Positions 7,965-17,427 of a stretch of 64,000 bases of DNA are shown here, piece after piece. The position numbers and the translations under genes are program-made. This stretch comes from JBGVMW01 sp045125095. GTDB taxonomy: Bacteria; Bacillota; Clostridia; Lachnospirales; Lachnospiraceae. The notes under the pieces are model-generated. The model searched no databases and was not told where the DNA came from. It saw only the letters and a program-made list of their open reading frames with translations. Within the stretch, counting starts at the first letter, position 1, and each line of letters opens with the position of its first letter. The stretch spans positions 1-64,000 of the forward strand of contig JBGVMW010000096.1 in assembly GCA_045125095.1 (NCBI GenBank). Direction: 5' to 3'.

Positions 7965-10154
7965 CTAATATAATTTTTCTATCTGAATTCCATCATAATA
8001 AAATTTTAATATTTTCTGATACCCCCAACCTTTCTCTGCCATTTCACAAGCACCATTCTGACTCATACCAACGCCATGTCCAAATCCCCCACCTGTCATC
8101 TGAAAACCGCATAATCCCTCTTCGTTGTACAAAGGATCCACCAGAACATAGGCACTTGGTAATATCTGTAGCGTGTCGACTACAGAGCCATCCTGTCTGG
8201 TGCAATTTCTTCCACAAGGTCCAAGAAGAACACGTATATTGTATTCGCCAACCACCTTGACTGTATTTACACTTCCTTTTATAATCATAATCTCTGCGAT
8301 TCCGGAAGTACCTCTTTTGCTAATTACAATATTTTGAATTTCACCAACCGTATCTACCGGCACACTAACATAGGCATCATTCTGGTAAGTCAGAATTTTT
8401 TCCCTATCGGCCTGATATCTGGCAGATAACTTTGAATCAATGTTTTGTTTTATCTCAGACAAGCTTAATTTTACCTTCCATCGGAACCAGTTCACAGAAC
8501 TATCAAATGCTTCCACGGAATCCGATTGTATAAAATTATAAAATTCTTCTTCTGTAAATTGTACATTTTCTCGCGAATCATTTACAGTAATTGATTTTAA
8601 GTACGGTACACTCTGCCCCCAAATAGAAGCGTTAGATGTGATTCCACAGGAAGTGGAATAATAGTATGCCTCTATCACGTTATCTTCATACTTCGCAACT
8701 TCTCCACAAGTTTCCTTCACTGCCTGTATCGTCCTCTCATTTTCTGCGTGATTGCCATATACTTGAAAACTTGTGCTATCATCCATATGCGCACCATACG
8801 CAGAGTAAGAACCATGTAGCACGGCATTATATGCATAACTTCTCGCACAAACTGCCTGTGCTTTTAGCGCCTCCATTGGAAATGTGTACGGCACCTCACT
8901 TGAAATCACACCATACAAATACTGCTCTAATGACAATTCATTAACCACTAAAAGTTGACCTTCCACCGTCTTTAATTCCATACTTCCGTAATAAGATGGC
9001 TTTTCAATTGACCTTGCCAATTTGGGCAGTATTATTTTTCCGCTACCTGTCTCCGTCTTTACTGTTACCTTTCCATTTTTAAACAATTCGTCATCCTGTT
9101 TAAAAACAACCATTTCACCTGCCACATGCTTCACAGACTCACCATTCTGCTCCACTGTAAAATCCGTGTCAGCAGTGACCGTAAGCTGATGATGGAATAA
9201 ACTGTCATAATTGTCAGACTTAATAATAACGCGCACATGACTCATATCCGGTGTGCTATGAATAATTGCAGCACAAATTTTACCGTCCTCCAACACATAA
9301 TCTGTCATAGCATAGCCAACAACAATATCAGATATACTCCCTTCTTCCACCGTTCCATATGTTTTGTAAATTTTAAAATCTTTAGTTAGCTTTATACTGC
9401 CGTAATTGTCAATATCAATTTTCTCCGATGATACTGTATTGGTGATTCCACCTATCATTTCTGTCTTACTTACAATATCCTTTAATTTTCCATCCCGAAT
9501 ATCAATATCGCAAATCCCACTTTCTTCCTTCATACTTTTTTTATGAGATAAGATAAGATGATTATTATTTACAACAACCTCACTGTTACCATCCTGACCA
9601 GAAATATACCATACATTTTTTAGCTCTGCCGTATATAATTCTTCCGATACTATGTAAAGTACCTCATTTTCATGGCAATATGCATGTATGCGATGATACT
9701 GGTATGCTTCCAAATCCGGTAAGCCAGACTGATAACTATCCCCTTCCACACTATAAATAGTATTTTCAGATACAGCAAGAACATCTATCATCGTCTGATT
9801 ACAATTTTCTAACTTCAAATGTGCAATCAGTTTTTCAACATAGGCTGTGAAAATCGTTCTATCCACATAAGCATTCTTATCTTTTTTGTCTAAATTATTT
9901 CCATACAGATTCAAAGCAGTATAAATCTCCTCCAAATCTCCATATGTCAAAAACTCCCCCTTGTCCTCTAAAAAAGACCAGTCCTGTTCTTTCACAAGAC
10001 GCCCAAACACATAGCTTGCCTCTGCAATGGATACAGGTTCCCCTTCATTTTTGCTATGACGGTTACCAGTTTTATATATAAAAAAAATACCTATCAACAG
10101 CAATGCACATAGTACAATTAATATCATCTGAATATATCGTTTTTTACATTCCAT
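7965..10154 (-). CDS. SpoIID/LytB-domain cell-wall protein
   Basis: The 729-residue protein has one N-terminal membrane anchor (about 8-27) and a long extracytoplasmic part. The C-terminal third is a SpoIID domain with the catalytic-type Glu at residue 420 (SSEVPYTFPMEALKAQAV) and the closing GGGFGHGVGMSQNGA motif. SpoIID is a lytic transglycosylase acting on stem-peptide-free glycan during engulfment. The 400-residue N-terminal extension is longer than in canonical SpoIID (about 340 aa), so this is a SpoIID-like paralogue, not clearly spoIID itself. No SpoIIQ/M/P partners are adjacent; the next gene is a BrkB-type membrane protein. Confidence 0.88.
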   Translation of the reverse strand: MECKKRYIQMILIVLCALLLIGIFFIYKTGNRHSKNEGEPVSIAEASYVFGRLVKEQDWSFLEDKGEFLTYGDLEEIYTALNLYGNNLDKKDKNAYVDRTIFTAYVEKLIAHLKLENCNQTMIDVLAVSENTIYSVEGDSYQSGLPDLEAYQYHRIHAYCHENEVLYIVSEELYTAELKNVWYISGQDGNSEVVVNNNHLILSHKKSMKEESGICDIDIRDGKLKDIVSKTEMIGGITNTVSSEKIDIDNYGSIKLTKDFKIYKTYGTVEEGSISDIVVGYAMTDYVLEDGKICAAIIHSTPDMSHVRVIIKSDNYDSLFHHQLTVTADTDFTVEQNGESVKHVAGEMVVFKQDDELFKNGKVTVKTETGSGKIILPKLARSIEKPSYYGSMELKTVEGQLLVVNELSLEQYLYGVISSEVPYTFPMEALKAQAVCARSYAYNAVLHGSYSAYGAHMDDSTSFQVYGNHAENERTIQAVKETCGEVAKYEDNVIEAYYYSTSCGITSNASIWGQSVPYLKSITVNDSRENVQFTEEEFYNFIQSDSVEAFDSSVNWFRWKVKLSLSEIKQNIDSKLSARYQADREKILTYQNDAYVSVPVDTVGEIQNIVISKRGTSGIAEIMIIKGSVNTVKVVGEYNIRVLLGPCGRNCTRQDGSVVDTLQILPSAYVLVDPLYNEEGLCGFQMTGGGFGHGVGMSQNGACEMAEKGWGYQKILKFYYDGIQIEKLY

Positions 10155-10199
10155 GCAAGTCCCCTCTTTCCTTACAATGCTATATAAAACATTGATATT

Positions 10200-10466
10200 T
10201 TAAAAAAGAACCGATACAAAATAAAGCCATCTCGCTTGACACTATTTTGTACCAGTTCTTTCATAAACATGCTTCCCAAAATGCCGTTTCCTGCTTTTTG
10301 ACGCCTAGCGAAAGCTAGGTGGGCAACCGCAACTGTTCTTCTGCCTTCCGCTGCGCAATGACGGCTTGACATCTAAACAATGATATAGGAATCCCATAAA
10401 CGTAAATGTAGGTTCAAAATATAACAGGAGCTTCGAACATCTCAGGAAACATATCCTTCTTAATCT
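10200..10466 (-). ncRNA. ssrS: Probable 6S RNA
   Basis: This protein-free stretch has a perfect-spacing promoter, a structured RNA and a strong terminator on the minus strand. The RNA starts near 10466. A closing stem GTTTCCTG (near 10448) pairs with CAGGAAAC (near 10285) and encloses a largely unpaired region and a hairpin CCTAGC-TTTCG-GCTAGG. The segment TTGCGGTTGCCCACCTAGC resembles clostridial 6S RNAs as I remember them. 6S RNA would bind housekeeping RNA polymerase and mimic an open promoter. A short reading frame inside (10172-10372) has no convincing start site and is not a gene. The identity rests on recall and fold, not a covariance search. Confidence 0.65.
10203..10260 (-). terminator. 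Terminator of the 6S-like RNA
   Basis: On the minus strand AAGAAC and ACAAAATA segments pair with TATTTTGTA and GGTTCTT across about 20 nt, and six T follow. Confidence 0.8.
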
Positions 10467-10472
10467 GAATTT

Positions 10473-10501
10473 ATTATACTATATTATATGTAATATTTCA
10501 A
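10473..10501 (-). promoter_or_regulatory. Promoter of the 6S-like RNA
   Basis: On the minus strand TTGAAA (10496-10501) and TATAAT (10473-10478) are separated by 17 bp. An A at 10466 is the likely start. Confidence 0.75.
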
Positions 10502-10547
10502 TAATAAATTCTTGTTTTTCAATGAATTTTCTTCCATATTATCCAAA

Positions 10548-10573
10548 AGAGAACACGTTTCCGTGTTCTCCTT
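10548..10573 (-). terminator. pckA terminator
   Basis: GAGAACACG and CGTGTTCTC form a perfect stem with a short loop. TTTT follows on the minus strand, just after the pckA stop. Confidence 0.8.
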
Positions 10574-10581
10574 CGTAACAA

Positions 10582-12273
10582 TTAGCCTAATTCGCTAACA
10601 ATTTTCTTAAGTGCTTCTAAAGCTTCATCCGGAAGCTTGTCATAGCCTTCTTTCTTAGTTGCGAAATCTTCAACTGCTTTTACACGAGTCTGCATAGCAC
10701 TCTTCAATTCTGCAACATAAGAAGCATCATTTAAGTCAACATTGAAGTCTTCCCAATCCATGATTTCGATATCAGAGAAGTTACCCCACTGTTTGAATTC
10801 TGCTTTACCTTCTACGATAGTCTCTAAGATGCCTAATGTATCCTTTGGCTGAACTTTCTTGCCCATGAAATCACCTGTGTTGATGATATAGCAATCTACA
10901 TTCTTTTCTTCCACTAACTTCTTGAACTTCTCATAGTCATTTACTAATGGATATGTTCTAAATGGGTTAGCATAAGGTACAATACGAATAGCATTTAAGT
11001 CTGTTCCTGCAGCAACACGTTCTGCTGTAGATGTCTTTGTAGCAAGAGTAGCACCCATAACAGAAGCTAATGCAGCACCTTTTAATTTTACTACTGGTGG
11101 AATTGTAGGGTCCTTCATAATCCAGAAGATTGCGTTAACCGGAGCATCAATCTTATCTACACGGTTAGGTGACCATAACTTAGACTTGATTGCACGTCCG
11201 TTACCATTTCTAATATCTTCTGTTACTAACTGTAATTTTCCATCTTCATCTAAAGTAGCAGAACAGTTCTGTGCTGTTAACAGATATTCATTATCCGGGC
11301 AACCTGTTGGATAATCTGCTGTCTTGTCAAAATATGTTGGCTCTAATGCGATAGATGCACAAGTATCTGTGTTGATAATAAATGCATCATCATGAAGCAC
11401 TTTGATTTCGTACTTTCCACCATGTTTTGCATGTGTAAGCGTAGATTTACCAGATCCTGATAAACCGTATACGGAAGCTACAAACTTAGATCCATCTGCT
11501 AATAAGTATTCTTTCTGTCCACCGTGGCAAGATGCATAACCATTTCTGTTAGCAAGTGCCCAAGCCATTGTAAGAGTACCTTTCTTATGTTCACCAAAAT
11601 ATCTCATACCAAGAATAGCAGCACAGTTTTCGTTTGTGTCGAAATAGCAAAGTGTAAGCGGATCACTTAAGCAGCTATAATCAACGTCTGGTGCTTCATG
11701 TGGAGCCCACTGAGGATCAGAGAAGATATAGATATCCGGCTCTTTTCCTTCACCAACCGGCTTGGAATTCTTGTACATCTTAACATATTCATCTGACATG
11801 TACTGGAAGTTGATCATCCAGTTATAGAGAATGTTTTCTTCTCCTTCCGGAATTAAAAGATGTGCCTTTACCATGAATTCTGGATCAAGACCTACGAAAC
11901 ACTCTGCATGATACATAGTTTTCCAACGTGTCTCATAAACAGCGTCCATAACAACCTTATCAAGTTTCACTTCATCAACGCCTGGCTCACCCTTAATACG
12001 ACGAGCTGCTGCATAACGACCTGTTACTGCACCATCATTAAATAATAAAACCTTAGCGTCTTTTTCAAGACCAAATGTTTCACCATTTTTTACCGGCATA
12101 TCAGTAACGATTGTTCCTGGTGAATTCTTAGCTAATTCATAAGCTTCCTTTAAAGTATTTACCTTTACGACATTATTTCCGTAGAAAGCTGCTTCAATAA
12201 TAGAACGAGTTTTTGAAAAACCAGGCTTGCCAGCTCCGATTTCATTAAGTGGATAATACGCTTTTGTTGACAT
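10582..12273 (-). CDS. pckA: Phosphoenolpyruvate carboxykinase (ATP)
   Basis: PckA interconverts oxaloacetate plus ATP with PEP, CO2 and ADP. In anaerobes it often works toward oxaloacetate for succinate or anaplerosis. The 563-residue protein carries the P-loop GLSGSGKST at about 270-278, a kinase-2-like LHDDAF segment and the RVAAGT segment, as in the ATP-dependent class. The ATG follows an AAGGAGG site. It has its own promoter and terminator, so it is monocistronic. Its codon use and strong signals suggest high expression. Confidence 0.95.
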   Translation of the reverse strand: MSTKAYYPLNEIGAGKPGFSKTRSIIEAAFYGNNVVKVNTLKEAYELAKNSPGTIVTDMPVKNGETFGLEKDAKVLLFNDGAVTGRYAAARRIKGEPGVDEVKLDKVVMDAVYETRWKTMYHAECFVGLDPEFMVKAHLLIPEGEENILYNWMINFQYMSDEYVKMYKNSKPVGEGKEPDIYIFSDPQWAPHEAPDVDYSCLSDPLTLCYFDTNENCAAILGMRYFGEHKKGTLTMAWALANRNGYASCHGGQKEYLLADGSKFVASVYGLSGSGKSTLTHAKHGGKYEIKVLHDDAFIINTDTCASIALEPTYFDKTADYPTGCPDNEYLLTAQNCSATLDEDGKLQLVTEDIRNGNGRAIKSKLWSPNRVDKIDAPVNAIFWIMKDPTIPPVVKLKGAALASVMGATLATKTSTAERVAAGTDLNAIRIVPYANPFRTYPLVNDYEKFKKLVEEKNVDCYIINTGDFMGKKVQPKDTLGILETIVEGKAEFKQWGNFSDIEIMDWEDFNVDLNDASYVAELKSAMQTRVKAVEDFATKKEGYDKLPDEALEALKKIVSELG

Positions 12274-12368
12274 TTTTTGTCCTCCTTAATTATTAATATT
12301 TATACAACACCTGGCTTATAAGGCTTTGGTGAGTAATTGCATCGTGATATCCATTCACTTCGCTTGTT

Positions 12369-12397
12369 ATTATCTCATTTTTCTGAATAAATGTCAA
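12369..12397 (-). promoter_or_regulatory. pckA promoter
   Basis: On the minus strand TTGACA (12392-12397) and GATAAT (12369-12374) are separated by 17 bp. The roughly 90-nt leader between here and pckA contains a weak hairpin (CACC-AAAGCC/GGCTTATAAGGCTTTGGTG region) with no recognised riboswitch. Confidence 0.7.
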
Positions 12398-12471
12398 TGA
12401 GTTCATGGTTATTTTACAGAAAACCACGATTATTTAATATTTTTGTCGTATAATTTTCACAATGTCAGAAT

Positions 12472-14271
12472 TTATTTTTCCAACGGTCTTGTAGCATTTT
12501 TTAACCATAACTTCTCTTCCTCATTCAGATATGGCAATAATTTTTTATACACTTCTGCATGATATGCATTAAGCATTTCCAAATCTTTCTCCTGCATATA
12601 CGTTACATCGATACCATCCAAATCAATCGGGACATAGGTTAACACTTCAAACTTCATAAACTGTCCCCATTCATTCTTTACATCCTTTACACAAAGCAGT
12701 TCATTCTCTATTCGAATACCATGACTCCCTTCAATATAAACACCGGGTTCGTCAGTTGTTATCATCCCCTCCTCAAAGCTCCAGTCATATTTCATACCAG
12801 GATTGCTTTTCCAACGAAATCCATTTGGTCCCTCATGAACATTCAGATATGAACCCACTCCATGTCCGGTGCCACACTGGTAATCAATTCCCATTTCCCA
12901 CACAGCACCTCTCGATAAGATATCGAGATTAAATCCATTACATCCATAGAGGAACCTTGCATTTTGCAAGCGAAGCATGCCACTGACTACTGCTGTAAAG
13001 TGTTTTTTCTGTTCCGCTGTCAATTCACCTAACACAAAAGTTCTTGTAACATCTGTCGTTCCTTCTAAATACTGTCCGCCACAATCTACTAACAGAAAAT
13101 TCTCCGTTTTTAGTTCTGCACAATCATTTTCCTTTGCAGAATAATGCATCATAGCTGCATTCGCACCATAGGCACAGATCGTATCAAAGCTCAAATCCTT
13201 ACATTCTGGTATCTCCAAACGCATAGCATCCATTTTTTTACCTACACTGTATTCATCCATAGGTGTTTTCCCAATATTTGTTTTCAACCAATACATAAAT
13301 TTTGTTACCGCAACACCGTCTTTGATATGAATTACCTTTGCATTCTGAATCTCAGTCATATTCTTTATTGCTTTCATCATGACAGATGGATTACGTTCTT
13401 CCAGCTTTTGACAGTGCTCTGGTATAAGCGAATACAACGCATAATTTACCTTGCTTACATCCAGCATAATAGATTGACAGCTACTCAACTGTTTCCGTAA
13501 TGCATCATATATCAAATCATACTCCTGTATGACTACACCAGCCTCTCCAAGAGAAACCTCCACTTCTTTGCTTACCGTTTTCTTTTGCAGATACAGACAG
13601 GCATTTTTATCTGTAATCAATGCATATGCCAGTGCTACCGGATTATTTTCTACATCATTTCCTCTTATATTAAAAACCCATGCAATATCATCTAACGAAG
13701 TAAGCAAATGGGATTCTGCGCCTTTTTCTTTCATTATTTTTCGAATGCGTTCTAATTTTTCAGAAACCGGCTCACCAGCATAGCGCTCATCCAGAATCGA
13801 CACCGGCTTTGCAGATAATTCCGGTCTATCTGACCAGATACTGCCTGCCAAGTCTTCTTCATATGCACACGTCAGCTTTTTTCCATTCATTTTTCTTTCG
13901 ATCGCATCAACAAACTGCTTCGTAACCGTTCTTCCATCGAACCCAATCACATTATGCTTTTGCATATAAACAGCGCAATACTCCTCCACAGTTGGCACTC
14001 CTGCCGTACCTGTCCGGAATAAAATAATACCACTGCCTTCTAACTCCTTTTCTGCTTGAATAAAATATCTGCCATCTGTAAACAGCCCCGCTTCCTCTTT
14101 CGTGACAATGAGGGTTCCGGCAGAACCTGTAAATCCACTCAAAAATTTTCTGGTTTTAAAATAATCACCCACATATTCTGATAAGTGATAGTCATCTGTT
14201 GGCACCACATACAAATCAATTCCGCGCTCCACCATGAGAACACGCAATCTGTCAATTCTTTCTCTAAACAT
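12472..14271 (-). CDS. Aminopeptidase P family protein (M24B Xaa-Pro peptidase)
   Basis: The protein probably removes N-terminal residues preceding proline from peptides in the cytoplasm. The 599-residue length matches the three-domain form: two creatinase-like N-terminal domains (about 1-300) and a C-terminal pita-bread domain. Metal-ligand segments are visible: DCGGQYLEGTTDVTRTF, GTGHGVGSYLNVHEGP, TTDEPGVYIEG and IRIENELL. No signal peptide is present. The ATG follows an AGGAGG site. It is divergent from the citrate synthase gene. Confidence 0.92.
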   Translation of the reverse strand: MFRERIDRLRVLMVERGIDLYVVPTDDYHLSEYVGDYFKTRKFLSGFTGSAGTLIVTKEEAGLFTDGRYFIQAEKELEGSGIILFRTGTAGVPTVEEYCAVYMQKHNVIGFDGRTVTKQFVDAIERKMNGKKLTCAYEEDLAGSIWSDRPELSAKPVSILDERYAGEPVSEKLERIRKIMKEKGAESHLLTSLDDIAWVFNIRGNDVENNPVALAYALITDKNACLYLQKKTVSKEVEVSLGEAGVVIQEYDLIYDALRKQLSSCQSIMLDVSKVNYALYSLIPEHCQKLEERNPSVMMKAIKNMTEIQNAKVIHIKDGVAVTKFMYWLKTNIGKTPMDEYSVGKKMDAMRLEIPECKDLSFDTICAYGANAAMMHYSAKENDCAELKTENFLLVDCGGQYLEGTTDVTRTFVLGELTAEQKKHFTAVVSGMLRLQNARFLYGCNGFNLDILSRGAVWEMGIDYQCGTGHGVGSYLNVHEGPNGFRWKSNPGMKYDWSFEEGMITTDEPGVYIEGSHGIRIENELLCVKDVKNEWGQFMKFEVLTYVPIDLDGIDVTYMQEKDLEMLNAYHAEVYKKLLPYLNEEEKLWLKNATRPLEK

Positions 14272-14413
14272 AATCTGCCTCCTAATGTCTCAAGTTTACA
14301 TGTCCATCTGAGACACAAATTCGTTTGCGATTATTTTACACGAAACCAATCAATTGTTCAACCTCAAACACCATAGTATTCTTATAGGACAATAACCATT
14401 TTAGCTTTACTAC

Positions 14414-14443
14414 TTGAAATTATCCTGTTAATTATGATACTAT
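14414..14443 (+). promoter_or_regulatory. Candidate citrate synthase promoter
   Basis: TTGAAA (14414-14419) and TACTAT (14438-14443) are separated by 18 bp, about 40 bp upstream of the citrate synthase start. Confidence 0.5.
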
Positions 14444-14481
14444 AAAAAAGTATGTGAAAAATCTAAATAAGGAGGCAAACA

Positions 14482-15849
14482 ATGAATTCAAATTATTTTT
14501 CTGAAATTACCCCCGAAATTTTAAAATATTCGAAAATGTGTACGGATATCAGTATTATAGATAATGCTTTGTATACAAAATATGATGTAAAACGCGGATT
14601 ACGTGATTTAAACGGAAAAGGCGTACTGGCAGGTCTCACTGAGATTTCCACCATCAAAGCTTACGAGGAAATCAATGGCGAATCCCACCCATGCCAAGGA
14701 AAATTATATTACCGTGGCTATGATGTAGAGGATTTGGTACAGGGTTTTAACTCTGAACGACGTTTTGGTTTTGATGAGGTTGCTTATCTTCTTTTATTCG
14801 GTCAGCTTCCAAACAGAAACGAACTAGATACCTTTTCATCTGTCCTTGCAAGATATCGCTCACTGCCAACAAGTTTTGTCCGAGATATCATTATGAAAGC
14901 TCCAAGCCGTGATATGATGAATACGCTTGCCCGTAGTGTATTAACATTATATGCGTATGACGATAGAGCTGATGACACCTCCATTCCAAATGTTCTGCGT
15001 CAATGTCTTGAATTAATCAGCATTTTTCCAATGCTTAGTGTTTATGGCTATCAGTGTTACAAACATTTTCATGATGGTAACAGCCTGGTTATTCACCAGC
15101 CTTCTGAAACGCTTTCCTATGCAGAAAATCTTCTTCATATATTAAGACCAGATGGTTCTTATACAGAATTAGAGGCACGTATATTAGACCTTGCCCTTGT
15201 ACTTCACATGGAGCACGGTGGCGGTAACAATTCCACCTTTACTACACACGTAGTTTCTTCTTCTGGTACAGATACCTACTCTGCTATTGCCGCTTCTTTA
15301 GGTTCCTTAAAAGGACCACGACACGGTGGTGCTAACGTAAAAGTGACCCAGATGTTCGAACATATGAAAGCGACTATAAAGGATTGGACTGATGAAGATG
15401 AAGTAGCCGCTTATCTTACTGCACTTTTGAACAAGCAGACCTTTGATAAAGCAGGGCTTATCTACGGTATCGGTCATGCTGTATATTCCTTGTCAGACCC
15501 ACGCGCTACTGTATTCCGTAGCTTTGTGAAAGCCTTATCTCAAGAAAAGGGCATGGAAAAAGAATATGCATTGTATAGCCTCATTGAAACACTTGCGCCA
15601 AAGATAATTGCAAAAGAACGTAAAATCTACAAAGGTGTCAGTGCAAATGTAGACTTTTATAGCGGATTCGTATACAATATGTTAGGTCTTCCAACTGAGC
15701 TTTATACTCCTCTTTTTGCCTGTGCAAGAATGGTTGGCTGGAGCGCTCACCGCATCGAAGAGCTTGCTAATAATGGAAAAATCATTCGACCAGCATACAA
15801 AGCAATTTGTCCGGAATCTATTTATATTCCAATTGACAACCGAAAATAA
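14482..15849 (+). CDS. gltA: Citrate synthase
   Basis: The enzyme condenses acetyl-CoA with oxaloacetate to give citrate, mainly to feed glutamate synthesis in an anaerobe. The 455-residue protein has a roughly 70-residue N-terminal extension before the core. Catalytic-type segments are visible: HMEHGGGNNST (substrate His), GPRHGGANVKV (His) and GIGHAVYSLSDPRA, with the Asp region GVSANVDFYSGFVY near the end. The start follows an AAGGAGG site. It stands alone, ending in a strong terminator, with no aconitase or isocitrate dehydrogenase nearby. 2-Methylcitrate synthase is a less likely reading. Confidence 0.93.
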   Translation: MNSNYFSEITPEILKYSKMCTDISIIDNALYTKYDVKRGLRDLNGKGVLAGLTEISTIKAYEEINGESHPCQGKLYYRGYDVEDLVQGFNSERRFGFDEVAYLLLFGQLPNRNELDTFSSVLARYRSLPTSFVRDIIMKAPSRDMMNTLARSVLTLYAYDDRADDTSIPNVLRQCLELISIFPMLSVYGYQCYKHFHDGNSLVIHQPSETLSYAENLLHILRPDGSYTELEARILDLALVLHMEHGGGNNSTFTTHVVSSSGTDTYSAIAASLGSLKGPRHGGANVKVTQMFEHMKATIKDWTDEDEVAAYLTALLNKQTFDKAGLIYGIGHAVYSLSDPRATVFRSFVKALSQEKGMEKEYALYSLIETLAPKIIAKERKIYKGVSANVDFYSGFVYNMLGLPTELYTPLFACARMVGWSAHRIEELANNGKIIRPAYKAICPESIYIPIDNRK

Positions 15850-15859
15850 CATGTGTTCT

Positions 15860-15899
15860 GCAAAAACCCCTGTTTTCCATATAAAACAAGGGTTTTTGT
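15860..15899 (+). terminator. Citrate synthase terminator
   Basis: GCAAAAACCCCTGTTTT pairs with AAAACAAGGGTTTTTG around a short loop. The T-rich arm serves as the tail. Confidence 0.85.
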
Positions 15900-15993
15900 C
15901 AGTTTTTTATCAAATATCTCTATTCAATTATAGTTTTCTGTACAAATCACACCTAAAAATTATGTCTTCTTTGTGCAAATTCATAATTTCTTA

Positions 15994-16022
15994 TTGAAAA
16001 ACATCAAAAAATAGTGTAAAAT
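15994..16022 (+). promoter_or_regulatory. Promoter of the CheY-like/CheX-like pair
   Basis: TTGAAA (15994-15999) and TAAAAT (16017-16022) are separated by 17 bp, about 58 bp upstream of the response regulator start. Confidence 0.6.
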
Positions 16023-16079
16023 AAACTAAAACATTACTTTACTATACAACACTTCATCAGAGATATGGGAGGAATAATA

Positions 16080-16460
16080 ATGACAGTAGAAAATTTAAGC
16101 ATTTTAGTGTGCGATGATTCCATTCTTGCACGCAAGAAATTAAGTGATTTCTTAGTATCAATAGGATGTAGTCACATAGAACAGGCAGCCGATGGTCAAT
16201 CTGCAATCAATATGTATAAAGAATTAAAACCAGATCTGGTTTTCTTAGATATTGTAATGCCAGTGAAGGATGGTATTACTGCAGTTAAAGAAATTGTTGC
16301 ATTTGACAAAAACGCTCATATTGTTATGACTTCTTCTGTCGGTACACAAGAGAACTTAAAGGAGGCATTAAAGGCTGGAGCTAAAGATTTCATCCAGAAA
16401 CCGCTTGATAATGACCAAATTAAGCACGTTATTATGACTAAAGTCGAAGGGGGAAAATAA
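16080..16460 (+). CDS. CheY-like single-domain response regulator
   Basis: The 126-residue protein is a lone receiver domain. Acidic pocket residues Asp12 and Asp13, the phospho-acceptor Asp57 (VFLDIVMP), a Thr/Ser switch (MTSS) and the conserved Lys (IQKPLD) are all present. It probably carries a phosphoryl signal without a DNA-binding output. I chose the ATG at 16080, with GGGAGG 6 nt upstream; an ATG at 16065 lies within the ribosome site region. Its stop codon abuts the ATG of the CheX-like gene, so the two are translationally coupled. No kinase or chemotaxis operon is adjacent. Confidence 0.9.
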   Translation: MTVENLSILVCDDSILARKKLSDFLVSIGCSHIEQAADGQSAINMYKELKPDLVFLDIVMPVKDGITAVKEIVAFDKNAHIVMTSSVGTQENLKEALKAGAKDFIQKPLDNDQIKHVIMTKVEGGK

Positions 16461-17351
16461 ATGTTTTCACAGTTTTTTGGTAACTACTTACTAAATGAAG
16501 GGTTAGTAACTACAGAACAGCTGACTAGTGCTATTCAGGATGTCAACAGACTACACACTCGCATCGGAGAACTGGCAGTTCGTTATGGTTATTTAACACC
16601 CGAACAGGTGGAACAGATACACATTCTTCAAACCAGAGAAGATAAACGCTTTGGTGAATTAGTTGTAGAGCACTGGCTCATGACAGGCGAAGAAATGAGT
16701 ACTCTGTTAGATGTACAGCATAATGATTATGAATTATTGTGTAAAGTATTAGTAGACAGTAACATACTGTCCCAGGAGGCATGCGATAATGCTGTAGAAC
16801 ACTTTAAGCACAAGTACCGTTTAGAGGATATGGACAACCTCAATTTACAGCAAACAACACAGATTAATGCTTTGATTAATGACTTTTTTGATTTAACCGG
16901 ATTAAGTGATTCAAAAGTCTACATCAAGTACATAAGCCTTTTGTTCAACAACATTACCCGCTTTATTGGTAATGACTTCACTCCATTTAAGGAGAATTTA
17001 TTAAAAGAGGCTCCAAAGGATATGTATATCATTTCCCAGGATCTTACAGGACCGTTTTCTGCACGTACTGCTATTGCTGCTTCAGAAGAAGCATTAATTG
17101 GGTTAGCTTGCAGATATGCAGAGGAAGATTTTACTGAATTTGATGAGTATGTAACCGCTTCTATTCAAGACTTTTTAAATCTGCACAATGGATTATTTAC
17201 CGTAAATGCAGCGAATGAGTTTGTAATGAATCTGGCACTTACTCCGCCAGTAGAAAGTGACAATGATTTAGATTATGTGAACAAAACCGTATATTGTCTA
17301 CCTATTGGTTTCCCATTTGGGACAATTAATTTTATCATTTCAGATTTATAA
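16461..17351 (+). CDS. CheX-like protein with N-terminal helical repeats
   Basis: The 296-residue cytoplasmic protein has two parts. Residues 1-130 hold short repeats of the pattern GxLLxExGLxTxEQL (LLNEGLVTTEQL; GYLTPEQVEQI), as in the N-terminal domains of GspE/MshE-type proteins. Residues 140-296 resemble the CheC/CheX fold, with TASIQDFLNLHNGLF in place of the ExxN helix and a FGTINFIISDL end. CheX proteins dephosphorylate CheY-P, so it may reset the receiver encoded just upstream. The catalytic Glu appears to be Asp, so activity is uncertain. It could instead be a target that binds the receiver. Confidence 0.7.
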   Translation: MFSQFFGNYLLNEGLVTTEQLTSAIQDVNRLHTRIGELAVRYGYLTPEQVEQIHILQTREDKRFGELVVEHWLMTGEEMSTLLDVQHNDYELLCKVLVDSNILSQEACDNAVEHFKHKYRLEDMDNLNLQQTTQINALINDFFDLTGLSDSKVYIKYISLLFNNITRFIGNDFTPFKENLLKEAPKDMYIISQDLTGPFSARTAIAASEEALIGLACRYAEEDFTEFDEYVTASIQDFLNLHNGLFTVNAANEFVMNLALTPPVESDNDLDYVNKTVYCLPIGFPFGTINFIISDL

Positions 17352-17384
17352 AAGAGCTGTTCATTGATTTACATAGTATATCAC

Positions 17385-17415
17385 AAAAAGCCATCCCACA
17401 TTTGGGATGGCTTTT
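17385..17415. terminator. Bidirectional terminator between the CheX-like gene and thrC
   Basis: AAAAAGCCATCCCA and TGGGATGGCTTTT form a perfect stem with a short loop. It has A and T runs on either side and serves two convergent genes. Confidence 0.88.
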
Positions 17416-17427
17416 AAACTATCTTTT

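Noticed and set aside
10172..10372. A 66-codon minus-strand frame inside the 6S-like region
   Set aside because: It has no ribosome site, an unusual composition and lies on a structured RNA with its own promoter and terminator.
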